A stretch of DNA of 64,000 bases from positions 35,300,466-35,364,465 of the forward strand of contig JACGWO010000003.1 of NCBI GenBank assembly GCA_034509735.1, read 5' to 3'. The notes under the pieces are model-generated. The model worked only from the letters and a program-made list of their open reading frames with translations. It had not been told where the DNA came from and did no database searches. This document shows, piece after piece, positions 10,876 through 22,559 of the stretch; position 1 is the stretch's first letter, and every line of letters starts with the position of its first letter. The DNA comes from Sesamum alatum (Eukaryota > Streptophyta > Magnoliopsida > Lamiales > Pedaliaceae). Made by a program: the position numbers and the translations under genes.

Positions 10876-11757
10876 TTCACGTAAACCTACAACAATTTTT
10901 ATGATATATTTATTTTAATATGATTAAATTTGGTATAAATTTATTTTCCCCAAAATCCACCACAAGAACAGATTGGATATGTAAGTGGTGGAGCTGAAAG
11001 ATTGGTCCACGTACAATCCAATGCACTTTGCATTGTTGGGGATTGGAATAAGGTCGGTGCTAATGCTATATCTATTTCAAGTCTTCATATTGACCAAAAA
11101 CAAAACAACATTCTTGTTTCTTACAAAGAATGTGAGTAATGATCCACTTAATTCCAACGTGTCATTCTCATATGGGTTGGGTGAAATTCGGCAATTCCCT
11201 CACGCTTCTTTCTCATTCATACTTATCAAAAATAATCCTCCAATCTTATAACGTATTTATATAATCATTCTTCTTTATTCATTAAATATATGTAAATTTT
11301 GTGATTTAGAAATCAAAATCTTCGTTCTCAACTGTCACGTGACAGTTTTAAGCAATCTTTTTAAATTAATCATATATTGAAATATTATAGATCATTCTAT
11401 TTTATTGTTATGGCACATCGATTGCATGCAAAACTTCATCTAAAATAATTTTCAACTAATATACGTAATTCAATGAAATTTTTATTTCGTGCACAGAAAG
11501 CCTATAACTTTCCTCCTGCTTGCCAAGAATATATCAATATAATGTGCTCATCGTATAATTAATTTAATTAAATTACCAGGTTCAGATAATCCAAATGAGG
11601 GGTCCTTCTCCATTTAAATAAATTATACAACCAAACAATAAACAACACATAAAAAAATTAAAATAAAATATCAAAACTACTGCGGTGCTTATCCAATACT
11701 CAACATTGTATATCCTCTTTAAAAAAAAAAAAAGGAATAAAAATACTCAACCTTGTG
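10876..11757. other. AT-rich intergenic sequence, upstream of the S40 gene
   Basis: Contains the upstream flank of the S40 gene. The 88-codon ORF at 10985-11251 has no domain and no coding support. Confidence 0.5.
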
Positions 11758-11766
11758 TATATATAG
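11758..11766 (+). promoter_or_regulatory. TATA box of the S40 gene
   Basis: TATATATAG lies about 90 bp upstream of ATG 11856, followed by a CT/CA-rich leader without ATG. Confidence 0.65.
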
Positions 11767-11855
11767 CCTAGCAATCCACCTCTCAACAAACTCTCCTTCC
11801 CAAACAGACCTTCTCATCAAACAACTTCTCACTCCCAAAACCACCAGCAATTGCA

Positions 11856-12335
11856 ATGGCAGCGACAAAGAGCCACCGCTACCTCGGCGGCGGCGGCGGC
11901 AGACTGTACCTGGATTCGCCGGACGATGAGTTCGAACTCGAGGAGGCTGAGGTCTGGAGCACCAACCAAATCGTAAGTATTTCACCCGAAACCAGAAAAC
12001 AGGTTTCTTACCACCCGCGCTCGGTCCGGAAACCCTGGAGGAAGAGCGTTAACGTTGATCGTTTGCCGGTGGGGCCGAAATCTCTGCCGGTGAACATCCC
12101 GGACTGGTCTAGAATCCTGGGCGGCGAGTACAGGAGACGCGCCGGAGGATGTGAAGATGATGAAGAGGAGGAGGAGGAGGAGGAGGGAAATGAGAGAATA
12201 CCCCCTCACGAGTATTTGGCGAGGAGCAGAGTGGCGTCTTTCTCGGTGCATGAAGGTGTAGGTAGGACGCTGAAGGGCAGGGATTTGAGTAGGGTTAGAA
12301 ATGCCATTTGGAAGCAAACTGGATTTGAGGATTAA
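11856..12335 (+). CDS. Senescence regulator S40 family protein (DUF584)
   Basis: The 159-residue protein from a single exon matches the plant S40 family in length and layout. Residues 1-35 hold a poly-Gly run (GGGGG near 11-15) and an acidic EFELEEAEVW stretch. The family core VGPKSLPVNIPDWSRIL is at about 72-88. An acidic Glu run lies at about 101-110, and the conserved C-terminal block SRVASFSVHEGVGRTLKGRD, then LSRVRNAIWKQTGFED, ends the protein. S40 proteins are nuclear and act in leaf senescence and stress responses; the biochemical role is not established. The start follows the TATA box at 11758 and is the first ATG. The antisense ORF across it is a shadow. Confidence 0.93.
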   Translation: MAATKSHRYLGGGGGRLYLDSPDDEFELEEAEVWSTNQIVSISPETRKQVSYHPRSVRKPWRKSVNVDRLPVGPKSLPVNIPDWSRILGGEYRRRAGGCEDDEEEEEEEEGNERIPPHEYLARSRVASFSVHEGVGRTLKGRDLSRVRNAIWKQTGFED

Positions 12336-13213
12336 TACATTATTATTATTATTAGCGTAATCCAACTAATTAATTAACCTCGTTAATTAATCAAGTTGTT
12401 AATTTTTGTCTGATTTAAGGATTGATCGATTTCCTCAGAGATTTGATATATAGCTGGGTAGCTGACAATGTAATATGTCAACATAATGTTCCAATTTTGT
12501 TGTTTGTTTGGATAAGCATGGTCGATGTATCCATAAATATATACATTATATATTATATTGCAGATTACACGTTAATGTATGTAATTAGGAAAGTCATTTT
12601 TGTCTTTATATTTGATCATAAAAATTTTATTTAACTTATAATAATTCTGTAAATTAATTATTCAATTTTTTTTTTTGTTAATATCAACAAATTCTATTTA
12701 TTATATTAATAGATAAATTTATTTATTGAACCGAAAAAAATATATATATTAAGTGCAATTTTTTAAATTATAAAGGGATTATATGTAATTAGACTTCCAA
12801 AGTGAATGTGGATCGTGGCAAGTCAACGTTAAGTATTGGCCCACCAGGCATCTACATATATTCGGGGTCTGGTAGTCTCCAGATATCTCTGTTTGGGCCC
12901 ATATATACTGTGAGCCCCATTCCTCGTGGGCTATTGGCCTTTTTTGTTAGAACTCCCTACACAATAATATTTCTTGATAGAATTTTAATTTGAATAATTC
13001 AAAGCTTTAAATCAATAATCCAACCAATTAATCAGCACCGCTATTAATCATTGTTTCTGGATACGAGGTTGAAACATTAACAAAATTATTGCAAAAATTT
13101 ATTAATTATCGTCAAAACTTAAATTTGCACCTTAATTTTATTTGATGTGACATATATTATAGATTTGTTATAATTTTATATAGTATTGATTTATAATTGT
13201 TGTGAGCTGAAAG
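12336..13213. other. Intergenic sequence downstream of S40
   Basis: AT-rich 3' flank of S40. A short GC-richer patch near 12810-12950 has an open frame without any recognisable domain. No gene is called. Confidence 0.5.
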
Positions 13214-13216
13214 AGC

Positions 13217-14047
13217 TTGTTATTGGACTTGAGTGGAGTGGATCTGGATTTTCTGACTCAAAAAAGATATACACTTGATATTTTATCTGAAGTCAGATTT
13301 CTGGGAGCCAAACCAGTTGATTCTCCTATTGAGCAGAATCATAATTTGTCTCTCGATGATGGGCCTTTGTACGTCGATCCTGCTCGTTACCGTCGCCTTA
13401 TTTACTTGACTATCACTCGGCCCGAATTGTGCTATGTTGTACATATCTTGGCTCAGTTTCTGCACGCTCCGCGTGATGCACATTGGGAGGCTGCACTTCG
13501 CGTCCTTCGTTATTTGAAGGGTCATCCTGGTCAAGGTGTTTTCTTACGACATGATAGTGCATTGCATCTTAATGCCTATTGCAATTCGGATTGGGCGAGT
13601 TGTCCACTTACAAGACGTTCTCTTACTAGCTATTTTATTCTCCTTGGGAGTTCTCCTATCTCCTGGAAAAAGAAGAAGCAACCTACGGTTTCACGTTCTT
13701 CTGCTGAGGCTGAATATCGTTCCATGACTGCTGCTAGTTGTGAATTAACATGGCTTAAGTCCTTATTGCACTCGCTTGGAGTTTCTCATTCTCAGCCTAT
13801 GCGATTGTTTTGTGATAGTCAACCTGCTTTACACATTGCTGCTAATTCGGTGTTTCATGAACAAACCAAGCATATAGAAGTGGATTGTCATTATGTTCGT
13901 GATCAAATTCAGGTGGGTACTATTGTTCCAACTCATGTTCGTTCCCGAAATCAACTTGCCGATATATTTACGAAAGCTCTTGGACGACAACAATTTATAT
14001 ACCTACTTGGGAAATTGGGCATTCATGATCCTCATGCTCCAACTTGA
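13217..14047 (+). pseudogene. Ty1/copia pol remnant: end of reverse transcriptase plus RNase H
   Basis: The frame is open for 276 codons but has no ATG at its left end, so it is a fragment. It reads LTQKRYTLDILSE and GAKPVDSPIEQNHNL (end of the RT connection region), then RRLIYLTITRPELCYVV. The copia RNase H follows: YCNSDWASCPLTRRS with the first catalytic Asp, then SRSSAEAEYRSMTAA with the Glu, CDSQPALHIAANSVFHEQTK with another Asp, and the C-terminal KHIEVDCHYVRD and QLADIFTKALG motifs. The C-terminal part looks intact, so loss was by 5' truncation. Confidence 0.9.
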
Positions 14048-14057
14048 GGGGGAGTAT

Positions 14058-14239
14058 TGAGCATATATAAGGCAACTCTTGTATATATTGTAAAGAGAAT
14101 ATTCTGTTGATAACTCACATTATTTAGCCAACTTATTTTAGGTAGATATTGACTTTGTATTGTAGGATATTGTGATGTATATAGCCTCTGTAATTTCGGC
14201 CACTGTGAGCAATGAAACACAATTTCTTTCAACTTGTCA
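14058..14239 (+). repeat. 3' LTR of the copia remnant (about 182 bp)
   Basis: Starts TGAGCATATATAAGG right after the purine tract and ends near AACTTGTCA. The exact end is inferred from the TG/CA rule; no partner LTR is present to confirm it. Confidence 0.5.
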
Positions 14240-17067
14240 TTTTTATTTCTTTAAATTGTAAGAGAATAAGTACTCCGTATTAACTTCTGCTGCCTCGAGT
14301 AGTGTCTTGTAACAAAATTTCTCGTTTTGAATTTTAATAAATGGGCGCCAAATCCCCTGACTATATACAGACGGCTTTACTGAAAGGGAAAAAGAAAGAA
14401 AAAAACTGAATTTAAGAGTTTAACCATAAACAAAGATAAATTCCACTGTTTACCCCTTGTTGTTCATTTCCCATTTTGTCCCTTTTCTTTTTTCTGGTCT
14501 TTTATAATAAACTAATGCATGTGGTCATTTATTTTATTTGTTTACTAATTATGATATGAATATATTTATTCTGTTTGGTGGATTCAATTTGATACTTGTT
14601 GATTAGAGTAATTTGTACTAGTATTTAATTAATTTTTGTTGAGTGTTCGAAAGGATCAAGGTATTGTAGTTAATGAAACAGTGGGAATTAATTAATTAAT
14701 TAATTAGTCTAATCTTAATTTCCTTAATTGAGGCAAGTCAATAGTTGCCCTAAAAGCAAGGCAAGTCTGAGTCGGTAGCTCCAAACATGTCGTCATTAGG
14801 GTTGTATTTTTTTTCCACCCATTAATTAATATATTCTTCAATATTACGTCCATGTACTCATTTTTCCTCATAATCACATCATCACCTATTATGTGAATTC
14901 CACAAAATACAATTACTTCTTTGACAATTTTAATTTTTTATGCAAGAATAAAAAAAATATATCTCTACAAACTTTCATGAATAGATAAAAAATATAAATG
15001 ATTCATAATTCAATTTAAATAAGAACTACGATCTAAATGGGTCAATTTGATTTTCAATATTCGGAACAGAATTTTCTTCCAAAGTATGAATGTTCCCTTA
15101 AAATTAATGATCGTCTAACGGGTATTTGTTAGATGGTTTCAGAATATTATTGTAATTTTTTAAACAATGAGGGAATAGTTGTAATTATGAGGCAAATTTT
15201 AGGAAAATCTTTTATAATTTATCCTTTTTTTATAGATCCTTCTCAATTCTCTCTTTCTTATGTAGAAATTATTTATTGGATAGTAGAAAAGAAAGGTGTA
15301 AGAAGAGGTGTGAATTAGTGTAAGAAAAAAACACGAAATGAAGCTTAATATATTCCAAGTTATGATTAGAATATGACTAAGCCCATTGCCATAAGTCTTG
15401 AAATTATTATGCCATGGACTATGCCCACTCACTTCATGGAATATGACTAAGAGGACTAATATTGGTGGAGTCTATAAATTAAATTAAGTGAAATTATTAC
15501 GGGTTTTACCGTAGATTTTCCTTGGTTAATTTTTTTTTTTAATTTTAAATATACTCATATATAATACTAGTTATATGAAATTATTACATTAAATAATTTA
15601 CATCTGAATTTTAAAATAATTTTGTATATGTCCACCTCTATATCAGAATACGGAAAATAAAAATTAATAGACTGCAAATTTAACTTAGATAAAAAAAAAA
15701 CCTACGTTAAAGTACATAAAGTAAAATAATATTACTTATTAAGAAAATAAAAAATAAAGTAAGAATAGAAACTTACATTAAATGAAGTATAGAACGAACA
15801 ATTGAAGGGTAAAAAAAGATTAAAATGTTAATATCTTTTCATCAATTCGAATAAAAAAAAGATGCATAAATTATTATAAAGGTAGTATATAAGACTTATT
15901 TGATTGTAATGAAAAATAAATATATGAGAATTAAGGATAAACAGTAAACTAAACTAAAATTTAGTTAAATAAAGTTGGACCTAAATACAATGCTCTAATG
16001 ATTCTCCCAAATTGTAGTTCATTAAGATAAGTAGGTCGATTTTAGGGGTGGAGGGTTCACTGGAAAAAAAATTACTATACCTAATTTTTTTATGATTATT
16101 AAATAAAAATTATGATAAATGATTATTATTAAATATAATTAAATAAAATCAATACAAATATTTAATTTATTCATCATAAAAGAAATGATGTCATTGCTAT
16201 GCAAAGTGCGAACTGATAGGTTTTGTTTTTGCAAGACTTTTTTTGATTTTATTTTTTGAGTTTTTGAAAGTAGTACTATTAGATTAAAAACTAGAAGCAC
16301 TTGGAGGTGTTTCGCAAAAATATAATTCAACGTGATTTTTAATTATTTTTTACATGTAGGATTAAAACTATTTTTTTATTCTCGATTTATTTTTATCTTT
16401 TTTCTATTTTGCATTTTGTTTCTGAATCCTTTGAACTTTTTAATTGTGTTTCAATTTTCAACATTTTTCTTATAAATTATATTTTTTTTAGGAAAAAAAA
16501 AAAGAATATTAGACTGGAAAAGCGCAGTGGGCCCACGCTATGCTGACTGCTACAAGACAACAAAAGGGGCGGGGGAGGTTGACTTCTTCAACACGTGTCA
16601 GTAGGTGAGTGGAGAATGACGTATGGTGTTTGTCTCTCGTGTGCGCCCAACCGCTGCCGGTCTGCCGAATCTCTGTCGTTTTTGTTATTGAGAGAGAAAG
16701 GATACATACAATCGTGGGGGTGCATTCGTAATTTCACCCAATATTCGGAAAATTGTTGAAAAAGTGAGAACATAAAAATGAAAATTCTATTTCTTTTTAT
16801 TGAAATATAGTGGTGATAAATTAACATTAATATGACTTATATAATAACTACAAACAAAGTGTATTATATACATCCATCGTCCATCCTCTATTTTTTTTAA
16901 TGAAGGTACTTTTGAAAAATAAAATTAATTTTATTTTATCAATTAACATACAGTTGAAAACGGGATCCAAGAATTGAATCTTACAATATATATATATATA
17001 TATATATCAATTTGATTGAATTAATTGGAAAAGATTAGGAATTTCAGTAGGCTTATTATTGAGAGGG
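14240..17067. other. AT-rich intergenic sequence
   Basis: No gene is recognised. Near 15095-15205 a partial sequence resembles the MITE interrupted at 35651-36735 (ATGATCGTCTAAC, then GGGTATTTGTTAGA). A GC-richer island at about 16505-16740 carries ACACGTGTC (ABRE/G-box type) and is unexplained. An AT microsatellite lies near 16987-17007. Confidence 0.5.
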
Positions 17068-17360
17068 TGTTTTCTTTAAAATATCGTATAAAATATTTTT
17101 AAAGTTTTATAAGATGTTGGGTGCTATTTTAAAAATAAACTCTTGAACTATCTGAGTAAAATAAATTTATGGAGCTTATACAATATTATTAATATCAAAT
17201 TTATAATTAATACGATTAGAATTGAAAGAATTTGTTAAGATATTATAAATAAGTTAAGAATTTTTTTTAAGCTCGTTCTTTTAAAAGAAAAGAATGCCAA
17301 ATATTATTCAGCATTTTATAATATATTATAAAAAACTTATAAGTTCACCCAAACAACGTT
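17068..17360. repeat. Dispersed AT-rich MITE-like repeat
   Basis: It starts near AGAGGGTGTTT and ends CTTATAAGTTCACCCAAACAAC, an inverted-terminal pattern. Its middle (GAGTAAAATAAATTTATGGAG, a 21-base stretch at about 17153, and AATTTGTTAAGATATTA) resembles sequence at 48060-48330 and 60240-60420. The edges are approximate. Confidence 0.4.
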
Positions 17361-17529
17361 TGAATGTGGAGTTAGAGTTGAGATATAGGTGCAAGAAATT
17401 TCATTTAGAAAAAGAGAGTCTTGGATGGGTCTTTTCCGGTGATTTTTTTTTTTTAGTATGCGATTCATTACATCATTCAATATATTCAAATTCAAATCAA
17501 CAAATACGTCCAAACGAAATAAAAAAACA

Positions 17530-17640
17530 ATAAATTACTATAGAAGTTGACATACATCCACATTCATAGGATTCGAACTCACAACTATTTTATTGTTCAT
17601 AAAGTCTCAACCTTATCAATCGAGTAAGGTCTCGTCGGCA
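17530..17640 (-). repeat. tRNA-derived SINE head (Au-like)
   Basis: Reading the minus strand, an A-box-like TTACTCGATTGATAAGG (17627-17611) is followed about 31 nt later by a B-box GAGTTCGAATCC (17580-17569), then GGATGTATGTC and a T-rich tail. Box order and spacing match a pol III promoter. The sequence does not fold as a whole tRNA gene. It shares its 3' part with 4856-4990. Confidence 0.55.
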
Positions 17641-17914
17641 TATATTTTCTTGTTGTGGACCGGTCTATATATGTGGGCATGCAAAGCCATCAAGACCCAG
17701 ACAGTGTGTAAAATGTGGTGAGGAGAATCATAGTTAAATGAGGGCTATGGCTATGGCTATGGCATGAACTATCCTAATCAAATATTTGTGGCCCAAATGA
17801 ATTTTCATTTTTCAGTTTTTTGGGCTCCTTCACCTTTAAAATTTGGGTCTGCACCTCTCTAAATTAAACCCACTCACAACAATAATTTTCCCTTTGGACA
17901 ATATATCTTTACTC

Positions 17915-18157
17915 GGGATAAATGCAATTTATCCCTTGTGATATAAAAATAAGTAAAAATCCTCATGTGAAAAAATAATTAGTAAATTATTCCCTTGTGA
18001 TCTTAAAATGAAGCCAATTACCCCCTATGTTTTCCCTTGATAGGAGGATAATTTGCTTCATTTCTCAAAACATAGGAAGGTAATTTGCTAATTATTTTTT
18101 CATAGAAGGGGTTTTGCTCATTTCTTATATCCCATGGGGGTAAATTGCATTTATCCC
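17915..18157. mobile_element. Foldback MITE with long inverted repeats (243 bp)
   Basis: GGGATAAATGCAATTTATCC at the left is mirrored by GGGTAAATTGCATTTATCCC at the right, and inversion continues far inward (ATAATTAGTAAATTA against TAATTTGCTAATTAT). The whole element can fold on itself. Flanks share ATCTTT (left 17905, right 18158), a possible partial target duplication. Confidence 0.7.
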
Positions 18158-19625
18158 ATCTTTTGTAGTTCACTTTTATAATATAGAAGATGAGTATTAC
18201 TTCAAAATATTACATTGTAAAATTCTATTGCATTTCGTATTCCATTTAATATATGATTCACATAAATAAAATGTTAAGATATTAATACTAAATGATTGTC
18301 TTCTTTAACAGCCTACGTGTTTAGATGAGATAATCGTTTAACATGACATCAGAGTCAAACCAAATACGAAGTCCTGAGTTTGAATTCATTGCAGCCCGTC
18401 AGTCTTAATATCTTCTAAGGATAAAGGGACAGAAACCGAAGAGAAAGACAATTAAAAGAAAATTATAGGAGAAGAAGGTTGTAGGTGATTTAAGAAGAGG
18501 GCATTGATGAGACAGTTCAACAACCAAAATGGTGCTGTCTTATTCTGCTGGCAAGATGAGTACATTTTGATGACATGAAATGAAACTGAAATGGGACCAT
18601 TACCATTGCTACCTATGATTTTGTCTTAAATTATAAACCCCACATTCTTCTCCACCCTACAACACATCTCCCTCATCTTGTCTCAGTCATCTCTCTTGTC
18701 TCCCTACAATCGTGATAGTTCCACCTCAAATGCTGCACTCCATATCAAACTTCAGAATCCACGACTTTGTAGCCCGTGTTAGGTTGACTCACGTTGTCTC
18801 CAGGTAGACAATCCAATGGTTTGGGCACAAGACTTTCCTATGAAAGAGGGAAGCTCTACGCACCATGCTTTAATTTCATTGTGTAAAACTAGAATCTCAA
18901 CTGCATTAACGAAGAACGGTGGTGTTTGGATTGTCCTTTGTCCGAATTAAAGTTGGTCGAATCTCAACAGCAAACAAAGCATTTCAGAATCAGTTGACAC
19001 CAAATGGTCCCAGCTGGTAGGTTCTTACATTTGCTGCAAATGTGGAACAGATGAGTGATGAAAGTAGGCAGATTCTCAAGTTAAACCATTACCAACCAGA
19101 TGCCCACCACCACTCTGATCACCCCATCTTCTCAGCCTGCAGAAACCTAAACAAGCAAACTCTGGACCATATAATTTGTCTGCTCATTCTTCAACGACAG
19201 CATTGTCATTTTGGGAAACACATCATGTACCTTCTTACCACTTTCATTAATCTCATCAAGTAATTATTACACAACACTGGAAACATGTCTGCAGGATAAA
19301 TGTTAAGTTGTCACTATACATGTATTACTAATTATCAGATTGAGAAGAGATCAAGAAGAGCAAAACATGATAGGACAAAACTAGTAAGTTGATATTAGCT
19401 TGGGAATTACATAATGCATTTTAGTAGTAATATATTACAAATTGCGATTCGAATTAAATTTCCATGTGAAGGGAAAATAGGTAAGTCTCATATAAAGAGA
19501 GGTCATTTCCAGATAAAAATTTACAAAAAGATTTCCCCCCACAACAAAAATTTTTAAAATCCCAAGTTAGCTTAATTCTTGCAATGCCAATGAAATCCCT
19601 CTATGCTGCAGACTCCATTTTTCTT
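18158..19625. other. Intergenic region downstream of LOG
   Basis: No coding gene is recognised. Around 18630-18700 a plus-strand TTATAAACCCC followed by a CT-rich stretch looks like a core promoter and leader, but the sequence after it has no conserved ORF. A short unsupported ORF lies at 19042-19263. Confidence 0.45.
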
Positions 19626-22537
19626 TCACCTGGAAATATCGTATTTCTGGGAGTAGCCGAGCTGCTGCTCCATCTCCCAGCTCAGTTTGGGAGCAACTCT
19701 TTCATGGCGTGGTACGTATTCCTACAAATCAGAGACATTTATGTAAACAAATAAAACCTTAATGTACCATGATAAGTGGAAACAATTTCATTCATTCAGC
19801 AGAACAATTGATCACCTCTAATTTCTTGACCAGCTCTGTTGCTGTAGGAGCAGAGACGATAATGTGGCGAGCGTTTGGACTAATGAAGCCTTCCTCCACA
19901 GCTTTGTCGATGAACGAGAGCAACGAGTTATAGTATCCATCCACGTTCAGCAGCCCGACCTGCAAAAATGCCCGTAATTGTTTAAGTCACTCTCTTTTAG
20001 TCCAAATCATTAGACGGAGCAACATTCTTGAGCTGCAGATCAAGAGAGGTATACCGGTTTATCATGGATGCCGAGTTGAGCCCAGGTTATGACTTCAAGC
20101 AATTCCTCCAGAGTTCCATAACCTCCTGTATGCATTAAACTCCACATTATTACTTAAAAGTTTGAATTATTTCATCTTACAGGGACAAACAGGCCTCATT
20201 TTTCACATGAATTGAGGGACACATTAATGTTTTTGTCTGAATAAAGAGTTGAATGATGGTTGGGGAATAATCATTAATGGCTTCATGCATCTCTGCTCAG
20301 CTGGAACAGGCATGTTGGTTTCACATTAGGAGAATCAGATGGCCCCAGACAGTCCTCCTACATTTCCCAAAACTGGCATTCATTTCTCTCATCTTTTAGT
20401 AAAAATGAGAGGGATTAATCATTATCCTCTGCCCTACTTGCACAGGAACTAGAATTAATTACAATGGGATTCTTGCTAAGTTAGTACAAGAACAATTGAT
20501 TTTTATACTGTTTCTTTCCTTATGAATTTATCAAAAAAACATGCTACTAAAATTGACAGAGCATCAAGAAAGAAGTGATGCAGCACTGAGAATGAGACTG
20601 TGAACTCTGAGTTGGAGCAAAAGAGATGAGAATTAAAGCATCAATTTGGTTAAGTTGACTTAGAATTTTTGGGCAAAAAATTTGTACTGATTAGAGCAGG
20701 GGCTTACACCAACCTGGTAAGGCAATAAAAGCATCTGAATGCTTAGCCATCTCGGCTTTCCTTTGATGCATGTCTGCAACTGCTTTCACTTCCCCTACTG
20801 TTTCACCAGTTAACTGCAAAAGGGGTACAGGACAGCATTCCATAAAGCAAGAAAATGTTGATAAAAGCTGAAAATGAGTTTTCATTGTGTTTTTTAAGTG
20901 CTGTGCAGTGAAGCAATGATGGTGTTTGCAGGAAAGAAATTGGGCTAATTGCAAGAAATTTCAGAGTCAGCAAACTCCAGAAGCAGTGGCTGATGCAGTA
21001 CAAGAGGGAAAAGGCCAAGATAGAAAAATACAAGAGATAATAACAATGGCAGAGCAGAGGAAACAGAAATGGCAAAATCAGAGAAAAAATGTTGTTGTCC
21101 AAAAATGACAACATTTTTTGGTGAAAAACCAGACACCTAAGTAAGCCTACTCTGTGGATAAGGTTAGAGCAAGGACCAAGCAGGAAACAGGGAGGAAGTT
21201 CACTTTGTCAGGATCAGTGAGCAGAAACAAAGAACAGAAAAGAAAATGAATTCAATCACAATTTAACTTAGAAAAAAGAATTCAGAGCCAAGAAAAGGTT
21301 AAAAAGGGAGGAGATGGTTAAAAAATTATACTACAAGAAACTACTGTGAGTGCAGCCATGGAAAGAAAAGAGGAAAACAATGGCAACATACTACTTTAGT
21401 GGGGTTTTTACAGTTAAATTATTCATCAAGAAGACTTTTTTAACCATAGCAGACATACCTCTCGAGGCATGAGTGTCTTGGGAATCACCCTGCAAGGGGA
21501 CAATAACATGACAAAAAGATCAGTTTTTAGTAAAGTATTTAAGCAAACAAGCCATAACAACAGTAAAACTCAATTTATTTAACAGTTCCCATTTGCTATT
21601 TCTCACACCTTTTTGAGGCCAATACTCAAAAGATATGGATTAGAATATGTAAGATAAAAAAGAAGCTCACCCAATAACATGCCGACCACCATCATGAACA
21701 GCTTGTGAAACCAATCCCATCAGGCCTATGCTGCCTCCTCCATACACCAAATCAATGTTCCTAGAAACCTTAAGAAACACAAAAAAACACACATATTGGG
21801 TTAAATTCCCAATGCTCAGAGCAAAATAACCTCCCTTTTGATGTTGTTAAGGAGGAGAGAAGTTTAAAACACAAAGAAGAAGATTCTTGCATAGCTATAT
21901 GCAGATAAAACAGTTGTTGTAGTACATTCAGATAATGTGTTCTTATCCATTTAAGGAAGAGAAGGAAGTATTCATTGCATACATTTGAGAGAGGCCTGTG
22001 ATGAAAGCAACAGGACTTGTTTTATAGTACAAGATACAAAAGCAAAAATTAATGAAAAAAAAAAGAGGCAAAGATCTGATCTTTTCCATCTCCATTTACA
22101 AGAAGGAACACAAAACTTCATAAGCTTTTAGTAATTTGAATTCTCCACACACACACACACACACACACAGTAGCTTTCTGCTTGAAAGCTTTTGAGAAAC
22201 AGCACATTTGCATGAGAATGCATAAACCAAAAACAATCAGACCAACAGCAAAGCTATAAACCTGAAACTCTGAATGCAAAAATGGAAAACAAGTTCTTTC
22301 AAGTACCCATGTCAGAGACACATAGCAGATGCAAAGACAAGAATTTGATTCGTTTTATCAACAGCCCATGTGAAAAAACAAAGCAGAAAAAGAGAGAGAG
22401 AGAGAGAGAGGTAGTACCAAAACGTTGCCGAGTTGAATAGCAGCTTCTTGGTAGCTAGTCTTGTTGCCTTGGCTACTCCCACAGAAGACACAAATCCTCT
22501 TGAATTTTGATGATTTCACTTCACTATCTCTCTCCAT
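19626..22537 (-). CDS. LOG: Cytokinin riboside 5'-monophosphate phosphoribohydrolase (LONELY GUY)
   Basis: LOG releases active cytokinin bases from their riboside monophosphates in one step, in cytosol and nucleus. Seven exons join in frame with GT/AG borders: 22418-22537, 21671-21768, 21469-21499, 20714-20813, 20055-20125, 19816-19959 and 19626-19721. They give 219 residues, the normal family length. Exon 1 gives [20 protein letters not shown], the nucleotide-binding start. Exon 2 holds [17 protein letters not shown], and exons 4-5 encode the signature PGGYGTLEE (residues 116-124), which contains catalytic residues. The start is ATG 22537; an upstream in-frame extension has no ATG. No frame breaks are seen. 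Which LOG paralogue this is (LOG1/3-like is likely) cannot be settled here. Confidence 0.95.
22146..22168. repeat. (AC)n microsatellite in LOG intron 1
   Basis: About eleven AC units within the first intron of LOG. Confidence 0.85.
22391..22411. repeat. (AG)n microsatellite at the LOG exon 1 donor
   Basis: An AG run ends only a few bases from the exon 1 splice donor (minus-strand GTACTACC). Length variation here could affect splicing. A second AG run lies at about 22781-22801 upstream of the gene. Confidence 0.8.
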
Positions 22538-22559
22538 TTTTCTGTTTTTGTTCAAGTAT

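Larger units (their letters stand above)
13214..14239 (+). mobile_element. 5'-truncated Ty1/copia retrotransposon with 3' LTR
   Basis: Only the end of reverse transcriptase, the RNase H domain, a polypurine tract and a short LTR remain; integrase, most of reverse transcriptase and the 5' LTR are missing. The purine tract GAGGGGGAGTA (14046-14056) lies just after the pol stop codon, the classic copia arrangement. Confidence 0.85.

Noticed and set aside
11719..12365. Minus ORFs over the S40 gene
   Set aside because: They are antisense to a clear S40 coding sequence and show no family features.
17530..17640. tRNA gene
   Set aside because: A and B boxes are present on the minus strand, but there is no acceptor stem or complete cloverleaf, and the poly-T tail fits a SINE.
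18840..18870. Sequence resembling part of miR159 (GAGGGAAGCTCTACG)
   Set aside because: The match to the mature miRNA is incomplete and no pairing arm forming a hairpin was found nearby.
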